DNA of 64,000 bases from Odobenus rosmarus divergens (Eukaryota > Chordata > Mammalia > Carnivora > Odobenidae). Both the position numbers and the translations under genes were made by a program. The notes under the pieces were generated by a model. The model saw only the letters and a list, made by a program, of their open reading frames with translations, did not search any database and was not told the origin of the DNA. Where the stretch lies: the NCBI RefSeq assembly GCF_000321225.1, contig NW_004450459.1, positions 1,788,744 to 1,852,743 on the forward strand, given 5' to 3'. Positions 35,013 through 47,431 of the stretch are shown here, one piece after another. The stretch's first letter is position 1, and each line of letters opens with the position of its first letter.

Positions 35013-35154
35013 CTTCTTGAGGTGGTCCTCCACCAAGGCAGTTAATTGCTGTTTCTTAAGAGCAAATTCTTTGTGCGCTGAACACTGTTGGGTCAGTTGG
35101 TCCACTCGCCTCCAAATGCATCCCACCATCTCGTGGACTCCAGTTACCAGAGAG
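35013..35154 (-). CDS. CCDC141: CCDC141 internal exon w3
   Basis: 142 nt, begins with the last base of a split Ser codon and ends in phase 0. The peptide reads (S)[19 protein letters not shown] in its first part and ends [11 protein letters not shown]. The acceptor is ttccattcag|CTCTCTGG and the donor is AAGAAG|gtagtc. An actaac motif and a ctgac motif lie about 15-30 nt upstream of the acceptor and are plausible branch points. The donor gtagtc is weaker than consensus. It is isolated between two introns of 13.4 kb and 1.7 kb. Confidence 0.95.
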
Positions 35155-36784
35155 CTGAATGGAACAAGTCAGCTGTTAGTTCACCCCGCCCTGATAGGGA
35201 AGCCCCAGGAACAGGGAACATTCAAAGTGGGTCTGCTCTTTCATGATAGGGATGAGTCGATAAAAGTTATCAAGCTTTAGGCTTTAGGATAACAGAAGTT
35301 AAGTAACATTAAATTATGTTCCCTTGTTTCAATCAGTCAGTCAGTCCTGCGGGAAAAGATGAGTTATGGGTTTTTGCAAAATGGTCCAGTCTTCTTTTCT
35401 AAAGGTTTACTTTTTAATATTTCTCTAATATACTTTGAGAACCCTATGGCAAAAAGAACAGTATGTTTGCCAAGAGTTTTCCCGGAGGTGTGATTCAAAA
35501 GCTTCATTTATCTAAAGATGCTCTTTGAATAGAAATGTGGATCAGCCAATTAACAAAACATTTACTAATCCAATAGGGTAAAATATTTATGTAACACTAA
35601 GTTCCTTGTTCTCGATGATGACAAATGCTCAAGGCTATATTCATTAAGTGAAAACCAAGTTATCACCAACAATTAGGAATCTAATGTACTTGTTCATAAA
35701 AATAGAGACTGAGTCTCACATTGTCATTTTTCACCTCTCATGAGAAAGAGAAAAGTGACATGAAAGCTCATAAAACGCACATGCCTTTAGAACAACACAT
35801 GACCTTAGAGAGTCAGATCCCATTTGCTCTGGTCTAAAGATAAATTAGCAAGTTTCCTAGCCATGTCCAATGTAGGCCCACCAGCCATGCAAAACAATGA
35901 AGGGAGGTTGCTGGTGGAACGAGCACCTTTTAATTTGTCCACCTACCCCTAAGACAGAGCCTCTCCTACTACATAAGAAATTGAAGACTTCAATTTGGTG
36001 TCAGTCATTTTCTTCAAATACTAATAAAGATTAACACGATAACTCTGAAATTTAATTACCAAAGTTAAAAAAGATCTTGGAGTGAGGTACAGATTTCAGT
36101 AATTTTACCTCAAATAATTAATTTATGACTCTGTAAAAACGAATTTAATTAGTAATGAAATGAGGGCAAGATCTCATATGGCTGAGAGGTAAAGTAACTT
36201 CACAGGAATGACAATAAAGCTGCCAAAGGGGTGAGAATTCATCAGGCAGCTTGAGAATCTTGTCGGATGTGTGTGGGATTCATGTGTGTCCTGTGGGTAC
36301 CCACTGGAGCCCCAGAGAAGTTTAACTGGGGAGAGAAAATGAAACCACTGTGAGGAATCTTACTCCTGACACATAGTGTTCCACAGATGTTACACTTACA
36401 ACAATTAGTTTTGCATTTTAATAGCTCAGGGACGTTGAAAAGTATAATCAAGAAATCAGGAGGGTTTTATAGAAATAATTCTAGTGATACTTAAATCCAC
36501 AAATTTTGTAAATAAAAGCAGTGTATTGGTAATACCAATCGTATTTTGGTTAGATTTTAGACTTTGGGACATGATATACTAAAAAAGCACTTAAAAGCTC
36601 AGGTGTCCTATGTATTATAAGTTCCAAGTTCTCTGTAGAATATGCAAATCTGGAATGAGAAAGACCAATAACAAACAAAAGTGAAGTAGCTGCAATGTGG
36701 AAAGAAGATACAGAGAACAGTTAGTGAAAGTAAACATTTTCTAAAAACAATGAGCGCTACTGTGGCAAGGCAGCATTTTTAATG

Positions 36785-36970
36785 TTTTAAATAGTCTCTT
36801 TTCTAATTCTCATTACTACCCTATCATCTGGGTGTAACTGTTATCTCCATTTTGTAGATGAGCAAACCGAGGAACGAAAGGCTCAGTAACTTGCCCAGGT
36901 CACCATTATTAAGTGGCAGAGCCAGGATTTGAACCTGTTCATCTGATCTCAGAGTCCACACTCTTGACAC
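36785..36970 (-). repeat. MIR SINE
   Basis: Well-preserved core in reverse: tctccattttgtagatgagc, aaggctcagtaacttgccca, ggtcaccattattaagtggc, agagccaggatttgaacctg. Confidence 0.8.
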
Positions 36971-37393
36971 ATGATGGGATGGGAAAGTATTCGTCCTCTA
37001 AGATTTCACCTTCACTCGAGTTGACTGTTAATGGAAACAGGATTAGCCTGACTGGCATGTTCTTTTGAAATTGGCGGGCTTCTCCAAAGCAATATCTGCC
37101 TGTAGTTTGCGAAGTGACCACTAGAGGGACACTTGTCCAACTTCATGTTTTAAAGGCGCCTTCCAGCAGAGAACAGAAACGGGGAAACAAAACCAGATCA
37201 AGCATTCCTTTTGTGAAAATATTGCTCTTTAGCAACTTACAATTTTAATTTAGATGAATCACAACCAAGCAAATGCAATCTCTCTGTGTCTTTGGAAGGA
37301 TGACTCCTTTTCAATTTTTCAATGACCTAGGAGTTTGGGTCTCATTTTGTGGTGATTTGTGCCTTATCATATATATCTATTGCATTGTAAATT

Positions 37394-37541
37394 TTTTTAA
37401 GGGGGGGCTGGAAGGGCAGAGGGAGAGGGTGAAAGAGAATAATGGAGCCCGATGCAGGGCTCAGTCTCACAACCCTGAGATCATGACCCCAGCCGAAATC
37501 AAGAGTCGGGTGCTTAAAACCTGAGCCATGCAAGTGCCCCA
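37394..37541 (-). mobile_element. Carnivore tRNA-Lys SINE, short older copy
   Basis: Head ggggcacttgcatggctcag on the minus strand and a short purine-rich tail. Exact copies of cattgtaaatt flank it at 37383-37393 and 37542-37552. Confidence 0.9.
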
Positions 37542-37552
37542 CATTGTAAATT

Positions 37553-37650
37553 CTTTAAGGGAAAGGACAACATTCTTTTCATCCATATATCCTCTGTAGC
37601 CCTGAGCACATAGACTTGTTAGTGGATCAATGCATATTTTCAAATTAAAT
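37553..37650 (+). repeat. L2 3'-end remnant
   Basis: ctttaagggaaaggacaaca, tatatcctctgtagccctga and gcacatagacttgttagtgg follow the L2 3' end ('...gggcagggac...tatccccagc...cacatagtagg'). The SINE at 37394 is inserted at its edge. Confidence 0.5.
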
Positions 37651-39859
37651 AAAATATACTTTAATCAAAATTTAAGGGAAGAGAAGATATAGATTTAAGA
37701 AGAACATATGCACAGAGAGTTACTGTATAAAAATGTCACCAGTGAAGTCTTCAGTAGTTTTTAAACAATGATGACTTTGCCCTTTGCTCACAGAAGTTTT
37801 AAACTATCCAAAGACTGACCAATTTCTTCTTGGATGTTTGGCATTTATCATTAGGTTGAGTGGGACCTCCTCTATTTAAAGCCTCAGAGCGGACCACTGA
37901 ATCACCTTGTTTGGCTGTGTGTTATTGCCTGTCCAGGATACACTCTACTCTTACTTGTGACTTAGACCCCTTCCTCAGTACAAGGAGTTCTGAATTATCT
38001 TGCTTACCCTAGCCAGCTCTGGTTTTCTTTCCCCAGTGTCAGCTAGATCATCTGTCTGATCAGGCAGTAATCTCTTCCCTCTCCCTGATTCCCAGTGGGC
38101 ATATATATCTGTCACACCTCTAACCCCAGGGCCACTCCCTCCCTCCCACAGTTCTTTTTTACTAAAAAACCTAATGTGCACGTTACAACCAACTCTGATT
38201 CCATCAGTTTCAGTTAGGAATATTAAACACTGATTCCAGACTCTTCTTTTGAACATTCCAGAACATTTTAAAACATGTATAGCATGCATATTGGCAATTT
38301 TCTCAGAGCCTGAAAAGCAGATGGTTTGATCAAAGGAAAAATACGACCTCACTCTCTGCCAGCAATTCTTACATGAACTGAAAATAAATTACTAGAATTC
38401 CATCAGTCACTCAGGAATGAGTCTTATTCCTTCCCAGGTATATTAACTGAATGATAGGGCAAGAACAGAGGGCAGATAACAGAACTTGATTGGACGAAGT
38501 ACCCTGTCATTTCGTTCTGACTCTGAAGCCATCTGCTCACGTACGGCCTCACTGCCTGGGGGAGGGGTTAACAATGGACTTCTGGGTCTAACAGTCTGTG
38601 GCTCTACAACTTGCATTGTACATACTGATTGATCTCTGGGTTTTCTCTATACGAATGGATTAGATGGTGCCTGCCTGTGGCATGGACATGAAGTACACCA
38701 GATTATTCCTGATGCTGACTTTGACTTTTCCAAGCACCACAGATACTCAGAAATGACAGACTGTGAGGGCTTCTTCAGACATTTGTTAGAAATTCCATCA
38801 TGGGAGCACTTTCTCCCCTACTCACTGAGCCAGTAGAGGAGAGGGAAGGGGGAAGAAAAATGCTTGACTTTTTTTTTCTAAAGAGCAGAGACATATTGAC
38901 TCCTGGCTCAAAAATAGACGGTTCTATTTGTTGAACGGAAGCAGTTGCCCCATCTCTGCATCTGTTGCAAATTGGGGCTGGGGGAGGGGCGCCAATCTCA
39001 ATGTTAATGTGTTCTAATGATTCTTTCCGGAGGATGGCAAGTTGCTTTCAAACCTTTCATAAATTACTATTGGCAGCCCATCTGGATTAGGAGCTGAACC
39101 AGATGGTAAGCACTTGACAGCTTACTCTCTCATCTGAAGGAATCAGCTGATCATAGTTTTCTTTTTGTCTGTGAACAAATTATACTCTGAAAATGGAAAA
39201 AAAAATATTTTCCTTATCTTTAGCTTGCTGCTTCTTTTGATAGGGACCCAAACAGTGTCCCTTCACGTTCATGATCTTTATTTTGGAGGAAATAACGGCT
39301 ATTGTCTAGTTTTCATCCCTACTTTGAAAAAAAAAGTGCCACTCATACTGTAGAAGTGGAATGTATGTTTTTACCATTTTTTTTCTCTGACTTAAGTTAG
39401 TCACGTTTTGAATGCCTCACCACTAAAAAGTAGTAAGTGGGGCTGAAGCTACAGATCTCCTGCATTCTGGTCCAGATGCGTGACAAGCTTCACCCCCAGG
39501 AGGGCACAGACAGCAAAAGGTGTCCTGCGTGAAGGGTACCATAGCTAGGATTCTACCTGAAATCAGTAACAGAGAGGGCATTCTCCTTCCTTGTAAAAGG
39601 TTGGAAAACGCTATCGCCAACTGGTGCTGGGGCCAAGAAATCAGACATATCATGGCAGTCAGGAACACCGCCCCACCTCCTGCTGCGTCTCTGAGAGCCA
39701 CAGCTTCTCCATGGGTGACCCTGATCAGACAATACAATCTGGATGGAAGACACGGAGTTCAGGGGGAAGTCACCGCAAAGCCGTTAAAGAGGAAGAGCCA
39801 AGAGCAGAGAACAAAGCAGGGAAAATAAGCAAAGAACAAGCACCGCCCACTCCAGATGA

Positions 39860-40420
39860 GAGTACAATTTAAAATTTCAAAACACACAAGGAATATAAAT
39901 CCTAACAAAAGACAACTCAACAATTGAGAGAGAAATGTACTCGTCTGAAACAAAAGCTAAGTAGAGCAATCTGAAAATGACCTTAACTTAAATACACCTG
40001 AGATCATTAGAAAGACAAAGAAAAAGCCAACACCCATAATTAAAGAACAAGAAACTCTGAAACAAAAACAGTTTGAAATAAAACAAAAGTAGCTATAAAA
40101 AAATGAGTTAGAAATCTCAGAAATGAAATCAATATGGTTATAAAAACTAGAAAAAAAAATCAAAGGGAAAACCAGTGGGAGGGATTCCCTGAGGGCACAG
40201 AGCAAAGGCTGATAGAGTAAGTCCGGAAGGCAGTTCAGAGTTCTGAGAGGCAGACCCAGAGGCTCCAACTTCTCCACCAGGAGTTAAAGGAGAAGAGAAA
40301 AGAGAGAACAAAGGAAAATCAATATTTAAAGAGATAATCCCTGAAAATTTTCCATGATTGATGACAGAAATCCTGAGAAAAAAGGGACATAGCAAGAACT
40401 GAACAGACCAATATTCTCAT
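39860..40420 (+). repeat. Old L1 fragment (L1M, 5' half)
   Basis: aagaaactctgaaacaaaaa, cagtttgaaataaaacaaaa, gttagaaatctcagaaatga, aagagataatccctgaaaat and tttccatgattgatgacaga follow the L1M 5'-half order. No reading frame remains. Confidence 0.6.
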
Positions 40421-42094
40421 TTAATTTGGAAAATATGAAATTACATTTTAATGTAGTTCCTTCCAAAAAGCTTTTCTCTTTGCAGTCCTTTCCTCCCTCC
40501 CAAGTTAGAACGATGCTATCTATGCAATTTGGATCCTGACATTATATGGCGAGGATCCTCTGTCTTCAAATAAACCTCAAAAACACTTTCCATATTGGCT
40601 TAGAACATTCTACAATGTGCATGCCCTCAACCTATTCAAATGTTTCCCTATTTTCTGGGACTATTTAGGGGGTTTTCAGGTTTGCACTATTATAAACAGC
40701 ACCGTGATGAGCATTTTATTCATAAAAAGGCCCACTCCTCTCCCTTGCTCTTTTCTGTTTTTTTGTTTTGTTTTTTGTTTTTTCCCCTCTCTAATCTGAA
40801 AGAACTTTTCTACAGCATCCAGTCTATAGATTTCTGCCCCCTTATTCAGCCTTCCTCTCTAGACTCTGCAGCTTCAGATCTTCTTACTCTGGGATGCTTG
40901 CTACTTCACATCACATCATCAACGAATATATTCATATTGTAGTGAGTGACTCCTAGATATTTTACAAGAACCTAATCTAATTATGCCTAGATTTAAGGGA
41001 AAGTGTGAACTTCCCATGCTTTCCATACTAACAGTTTCAAAATTATAAAAGCCTATACAATGTTACCAGGCCCAGACTGCAGTTATGACATTTACTCAAC
41101 CTCTAAAAAGAACAACTTAATATACACTTGAAAATATTTGGAAAGTGGCTGAGTAAGTCCTTAAATGCTTGGCAGAACTCCTCTAAAATGCAACCATAGA
41201 TAACTGTATCAGGCGAAGGAAATTTCTGTTTTTGTTTCTTTCTTTTGTTGGAGGGTGGGGATTGTTTTTGTTTTCCACTTAGGATCTTTTTAAAAATATT
41301 TTTAAGAGGATAAAAGCTTTCTTTTTAATATCATACCAGCACCATAACATTTCAAATCAAGCCACCTAGTTTGTAAATACTAAGATAAGGAACATAAAAA
41401 AAGGCTTCCCACATGGTTGACATTGAAGGCTGATTTCAAAACAAGGTCATGAGCTGGAGGAGGAGGCAACAGCTGTTACGAGTCAAACAACTAAGTAATG
41501 ATTCAGAACACCACAGAATGAAAAGTGACTCCATGAGACAGAGCTGACCAATACAAAGGAATTTAGAAAGCACCGAATAGCAGACATTGATTCTGCTCAT
41601 CTTGGCTAGATGTAGAGCCTTCATGCATCTTAGACTATCAAGTTCAACAATGAATCAACTTCAGCAATTCTTAAGTCCTTCACTTGACCTATCCTGATCA
41701 CAGAAGCTAGAGATTGTGTCTCCCTTCTGTGAAGAGGTGGCCTCAACCCCCACTGCCCCCATGGCTTCCTCCTGCCTAGAGCACACTCCCTTGTCGTGTC
41801 ATTCCTTGAGTAGCCATTAGTAAGGTTCTGGAGATTCGGGGCCAGGTTTCTATATCTTTGACTACCCTTGAAGCCTGGTGCTGGTATGTCATATGTAATG
41901 CCTATTCGTACATTCAATAACTTTTTAAATAAACTGAAAGAAAGAAAAAAATTGTAGGGAAGGGGAGACTTGAGTGAAACTCAGAGTACATTTTAAGCAT
42001 GCCAGAATTAAAAAAAAAAGAGAATCCATGTGACCAGGCTCCTTGTTATCGATTAAAGTGGAGTGAAAGGAATAGACAGAGAGCTAGCCAGCTA

Positions 42095-42290
42095 ACATAG
42101 TGGTTCAGACCCGCATTCCAGGACTCACTTTGCCTCTTACTACCATGTGACAGGTAGCCGGGAAAGTTATTGAACCTCTCTGTGCCCTAGCTTCCTCGTC
42201 TGCAAAACAGAGGCAATGATAATAGTAGTACCCATGGCACAGAGTGGTTTTCAGGACTAAATTTTTTAATGTATATAAAGCACACAAGTG
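42095..42290 (+). repeat. MIR SINE
   Basis: Near full length, forward: catagtggttcagacccgca, cctcttactaccatgtgaca, tattgaacctctctgtgccc, tcctcgtctgcaaaacagag and gataatagtagtacccatgg. Confidence 0.75.
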
Positions 42291-42329
42291 TTTGCAGTTG
42301 TTGCCAATGAGTGTTCGAATAGTCTAACT

Positions 42330-42740
42330 TGCACCTGCTATGATCTTGTCTTCTGCTCCTCTCTCCTGCCACCTTCTCCTCCAGCCACACTGCACTCCCT
42401 TCTGTTACATCTTTGCTGTTGTTCTGCTAGATCCCCTCATCTCCCAGCTATGTGTGTGGTAGCTTCTTCTCCTTGAAGAATCTTTACCTGACTACAACAT
42501 CCCCATGGTCCCCTCCCCACAGTGACTCTCTATCCCACCTCACCTTTATAGTACTCATTGCTGTGCAAGAGCATCTCATTTCCTGATTTAGCTGTTGGTT
42601 GCCTGTTTATTCCTACTAGAATATAAACAGCATGAAGGCAGACGCTTCCCCTACTGCATTAGATGCATGGGAGCACCTGATTTATAAAATATGTTCAATA
42701 ATATTTTTGGAATACATAAATGAATAAATGAATGAACGAT
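42330..42740 (+). repeat. L2 3'-region remnant
   Basis: tctccttgaagaatctttac, tagtactcattgctgtgcaa, ctactagaatataaacagca, tgaaggcagacgcttcccct and the end ataaatgaatgaacga follow L2 order to the 3' terminus. Confidence 0.55.
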
Positions 42741-43041
42741 GTTCTGTCTAAAGTTCGTTCCATTCACCATATCAAACAACAGAAGTAGTGGTAGCCAACA
42801 TAAATGAAAATTGTGAAAAGAGAATGCGAAACCCTCTTGTTTTTATTTCTTTAGAAAATATAAATATATGAAGATTAACATTAAGTAGGTAATAAATGTT
42901 AGATCAAAACAAACAATACTTAAACCACAACAAACTATCAGTCAGGATGAGGTTCATAAGCTTAAATTCACCGTAACAAGGTAGAATGAAAACTGGTCTC
43001 TTCTGCAAAGAGAGAGATTGAGTTAACACTGAAGCAAGTTT

Positions 43042-43240
43042 GGGGCGCCTGGGTGGCTCAGTTGGTTAAGCGACTGCCTTCGGCTCAGGTCATGATCCCA
43101 GGGTCCTGGGATGGAGCCCCGCATTGGGCTCCCTGCTCTGCGGGAAGCCTGCTTCTCCCTCTCCCGCTCCCCCTGCTTGTGTTCCTTCTCTCGCTGTCTC
43201 TCTGTCAAATAAATAAATAAAATCTTAAAAAAAAAAAAAA
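43042..43240 (+). mobile_element. Carnivore tRNA-Lys SINE, most intact copy
   Basis: Head ggggcgcctgggtggctcag, then ttggttaagcgactgccttc, ggctcaggtcatgatcccag, a CT-rich region, tcaaataaataaataaaatc and a pure A run. Exact 17-bp copies of aacactgaagcaagttt flank it (43025-43041 and 43241-43257). The internal pol III A-box-like element is tggctcagttgg. Orientation is opposite to CCDC141. Confidence 0.97.
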
Positions 43241-44274
43241 AACACTGAAGCAAGTTTACTTGTAAATCTTAAGTTAATTTTAGCAAACAGGAAAAGGCTA
43301 ATGGATATTGCACAAGATGGTCTTGTATGTTTTTTAGTTCTGCACTGTTAGCTACACAGAGAGAAATGAGGAGATCCCTGGATTTTGTCCAATTATGGAA
43401 AACTTCACCCTCATACAAGGTCTCCAACCTAGGACTTCCAATCACCACAGCTTCCTGTGGCTTAAGGAATGCAGAATTCTGCTTGGTAGCAGACCCCTTT
43501 TGGCCTGTCTTTAGACATGCTGCTCAAAGACGATGCCAAGTGAAGCTTTGGAAGAGGTGAGGGGGACTAGAAGCCAGGAACTTTAACTTCAGGGTAAGTC
43601 TAAGTTTGACCATTATCAGATGCAGTAACTTGCATCATCACTAAATGCAAATGAACGTACGAAGATGTCTTTAAAATTAAAGTTTAGTTACATTAGATGA
43701 CAGATATTATACTTTGAAAAGATAATAAATTATTTAGCAATGATTCAGAATTATCACCCGATTATAGGGAGAAAATAGAAAAGCAAGGAAACATGTAAAC
43801 AACCATTATTTATTTTGTGAGGCTGCTCCAACTTCAAAGGTGTTTGATTCCAGGATAGAAAAACAATGTGGATCTGTTCCTAATAAGGCAATAGTTACAG
43901 AAAAGTAACAATAAAGGTCTCAGATTTTTACTGGAAGCATCGTCTCAGATAAATGTGAACTCTGAAGTCCTATTTTGTTGACTAACAGGAAAAAAAAGTT
44001 AGATCTAAAGGTCTCTGAAATTCCTATCTGCCCTAATACTAAATTTTGCCTTTTATTACCTTAAAATAAACGCTTCTCTCTCCTATTTCAAATATAACCT
44101 TCCTCAGTTCGTGAAAATGAATATAATGTGGTGCTGCTGACTCTATTGTGATTATTTGAAACAACCATGTAACTCTTCGTATTTTGCTTTTAAAGCTCTT
44201 TGTAGAGAAGGTTAAAAAAAAAGTGAACCAATTGTTAAAAGAGTAGTGGTTTCACTCAATTAAAAAAAAAAAAA

Positions 44275-44330
44275 ACCTCCATTTTACAGATGAGGAAAGA
44301 GTTTCAGAAAAGTTAACTTTAAAAGTCATG
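44275..44330 (-). repeat. Short MIR remnant
   Basis: ctccattttacagatgagga followed by aagagtttcagaaaagttaa: MIR core in reverse, truncated by a poly-A run. Confidence 0.45.
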
Positions 44331-45099
44331 GTATTGTTTTGGTCCTAAGAATGCATGAAATAGAACTCCTTTGATACTAAATCTTAAGTTTCTTATCCAT
44401 ACCAGTTTTCAAATGTCTGATAATGGGGACCTTAGTCGTTTGTGTCCTCGAAGTGTGGCTGACTTTCAGAAACCTAGGATGCCATGCGATGTTCAGGGAC
44501 ATGTACTTTTCTCTGCTGAAATTGGCAGTATGTTTATTCCCATTGCCAATGTTCTAAATTCTACCTTCACTCCAGCAGTGTCAGCAACTTGAAATCTCCT
44601 TCTTAGGTTCTGCTTCCTTCCTATGATGGTGACCCAAACCGTTGAACAGATGAATCATTAGATAAGGAAAAGAAGCAAGTCTCAAATGTAATGCGTGGGA
44701 CTGAGGTCCATAGCTATGTGTGGCTTTAGTTTGCTACTGAGATTCTAAGGCATTTCAATTCAGTTTTTAATGGATTTCTATTCTACATCTACCTTCTGAA
44801 TCAAAAATGTCCTTTGCCAGGTAACAATTTCACTTTACCTTCAGTTCCTCCTGCAAAATGGAAAATAGTATTGATTTGTAAAATACTGTGACATCTCAGG
44901 GCAACAAAACACCTTGGAACTACTATGAAAGCTTGTATATCTAGGATGTTGAAAGAAACCATATTGATAATAATTATTATTTTTTTTAAAATAGTTACCT
45001 AACAATTTTAATTCAAGTTTCTTGAAACAGTCCCTAACTATTGCTTCTTCTATTAAGACTCAGTCTGCAGCCTGAAGAAAAGAACTGTAGATACCCTTT

Positions 45100-45165
45100 C
45101 AAAAAAAAAAAAAAAATATATATAGCATATATATATAACATATATATTATATATGTATATTTAAA
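45100..45165. repeat. A run followed by an (AT)n-rich simple repeat
   Basis: About 16 A followed by tatatatagcatatatatat and related units with several short palindromes. Confidence 0.85.
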
Positions 45166-45350
45166 TTAAGACTACAAAGAATAAAGAAGGAGAAAAGAAT
45201 GAGACTAGCTAAGTAAATAAACATGTTGACCATGACAAAGTGGGTGGCTAAAAGCAGTCACTAAAGCCTTGAAAACAGAATGCAATATAAAATATAAGCA
45301 CTTCCCTTTTATATTTGAGTATTGAAGATGAAATATTACTAATTAGAGCA

Positions 45351-45400
45351 AGTTTAAGGGTAATAAATTTTGACCAGTTTAAGGGTAATAAATTGTGACC
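45351..45400. repeat. 25-bp tandem duplication
   Basis: agtttaagggtaataaattt-tgacc and agtttaagggtaataaattg-tgacc lie head to tail, with one mismatch. Confidence 0.95.
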
Positions 45401-46035
45401 AGCTTTCCAACTCCAGGAGCTAAGCATCAACACCGAATAGGGAACTTTAGTTTCTGGCCAGAAGCGGGGACTAGGTTTACCCTCATGCCTGAAATGACTA
45501 GAAGAATAGACAATGGATGTGAAACAATAGTTCTCAGACACTGAACAACAGGTAGCCCAAGACGGTGGTCCCTGAGAGAAGGGAAGCGAATGAGATATGC
45601 CTTATGATTACATCAGTTTATTGCCTGAGAGGGAATTTCCTGACCAAAGCCCAGGGAGGTGGAACCCAAAGATAGCCCGGAGATCTTGCTGAGTTGAGGA
45701 GACAGGGCTCACACTTTGTGAGGCCAAGGTACCTGGAATTTCTGGGGCAGCATACCAGAGACACATTTCCAAAGATCTAGGGAAAGGTCTTGGACTGCCT
45801 CCTGATCTACCCATGCATGAAAGGAAACTGCCCAAGCCAGGGAAAAGTACCACAAGTAAAGAGCAGCCTAAACGGAGTATCTGTGCTTTGAGACTCACTT
45901 GCAAAACCGACATAGAACGACATGGGACCATTCCCCAAATTCCAGCTGGAGACCTCACCAACTTAATCCAATCATCACAACTCAGATCAGTGTCTGACAT
46001 GTACCCTGAGTCCAGGCACCCTACAGGATAGCTTC

Positions 46036-46239
46036 CTCTTTTTTTTTTTTTTTAAGGTTTTGTTTATTTATTTGACAGAGACACAGCGAGAGAGGGAACA
46101 CAAGTAGAGGGGAGTGGGAGAGGGAGAAGCAGGCTTCCCACCAAGCAGGGACCCCGATGTGGGGCTTGATCCCAGGACCCTGGGATCAAGACCTGAGCCG
46201 AAGGCAGACGCTTAACAACTGAGCCACCCAGGTGCCCCA
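46036..46239 (-). mobile_element. Carnivore tRNA-Lys SINE with 14-bp target duplication
   Basis: Reverse copy: head ggggcacctgggtggctcag on the minus strand at 46239, long T run at the tail side. Exact copies of tacaggatagcttc lie at 46022-46035 and 46240-46253. Same orientation as CCDC141. Confidence 0.95.
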
Positions 46240-46870
46240 TACAGGATAGCTTCTGCATTGTGCAAGACACATATACATTCTGGAAGACTGGACCTTTAAG
46301 CAGGGGAGAGGAGAAAGGAGTATGCCCACACTTGGGGCCAGATATGGGTGTGCATGGGCTCCTGGAGCAGAGCCAACACACCTAACCTGATGTATGGCTT
46401 GGAGGGAAAGTAAAGAAACTCAGTAGCTACAGTTGTTAGTTTTCAAAAGGGGAGAATCATTTTCCCGTCTCATAGCTTCAGCTGTTTGGCTCCTGTTGGA
46501 AGACCCTGGATTATTTCTGATCTTGGCTTTACATAGTCCCATGGCAACCATCACAAGCCCTGGCTAAGTATCTCTGTCCAGATTCAGACTGTCTTCTGAA
46601 AAGAAAATTCCCTAAACCCAAATTTTCCAAATCAACACCTTTTAACACATCTAAAATAGAGCAGAATGAAGATTTAAAGAGAAATAGTCTTTTTAAAAAG
46701 TAAAGTAAATAAATAAAGAGAAATAAAGTAATTTTACCACACTTGACCTATTTAATTATTCTTCAATTTTAATGTCTTTGAGTTTCAAGAAGATTGTTGA
46801 TACGGAAGAGAAACAACTGGGTTCAGCTCATTTGCACACATCTGTCTCCTTCTGTTAAAATGTAAGCCCT

Positions 46871-47074
46871 GGGGCGCCCGGGTGGCTCAGTTGGTTAAGC
46901 GACTGCCTTCGGCTCGGGTCATGATCCTGGAGTCCCGGGATCGAGTCCCACATCGGGCTCCCTGCTCAGCAGAGAGTCTGCTTCTCCTTCTCACCCTCCT
47001 CCCTCTCATGCTCTCTGTCTCTCATTCTCTCTCTCAAATAAATAAATAAAATCTTTAAAAAATAATAATAATAA
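46871..47074 (+). mobile_element. Carnivore tRNA-Lys SINE with 14-bp target duplication
   Basis: Head ggcgcccgggtggctcagtt, ggctcgggtcatgatcctgg, tail tcaaataaataaataaaatc and aataataataataa. Exact copies of aaaatgtaagccct at 46857-46870 and 47075-47088. It has CpG-containing positions that are often lost in older copies. Confidence 0.95.
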
Positions 47075-47274
47075 AAAATGTAAGCCCTGCCTTCATTTCT
47101 TCCTATATAATATATGTTCCATCATCTGCTCCAGCATCTCCCTTTTCTCTTCCAATCCTGTTCTTTCTCATATGTTCCCATTGTGTCCTCTTTCTGTTTC
47201 AAGTTCCTTCTCTCTCCTCATTTCCACCCAGATCTAAACCTACTCCTGATACACTCACCAAATGTGCTCATGAA

Positions 47275-47431
47275 AGCAACCTGCCCTTAGCACACTGGTT
47301 AAGAGCATGGGGTCTAGGGCCCATGCCCTTGGCTTCAAATTCACTCTGCCACTAACTGGCTGTGTGACCTTTTGCAAGTTACTTAGCCTCTCTGTGTCTC
47401 AGTTATTTATGCAAGGAGAACATTCATAGTT
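47275..47431 (+). repeat. MIR SINE, left part (split by a transposon)
   Basis: gcacactggttaagagcatg, cactctgccactaactggct, gtgtgaccttttgcaagtta and cttagcctctctgtgtctca: a clear MIR head and core. Its 3' part resumes after the insertion, at about 47931-48020 (gagctgctgtgaggattaat, cctggcacagtgcctggcac). Confidence 0.8.

Noticed and set aside
39423..39872. Overlapping frames of about 100 residues on both strands
   Set aside because: Several overlapping frames in the same place point to a locally stop-poor composition. No start context, splice sites or family match; L1M sequence follows directly.
42600..42740. Tandem aaatgaatgaatg units that look like a regulatory array
   Set aside because: They are the normal 3' terminus of an L2 element.
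43042..43115. tRNA-like gene
   Set aside because: The tRNA-like head with A-box motif belongs to the SINE; the cloverleaf is not intact and the A tail and target duplication show a retroposon.
45608..46381. Frames of 130 and 105 residues on the minus strand
   Set aside because: The 105-residue frame runs through the SINE at 46036-46239. The 130-residue frame shows no family or splice support.
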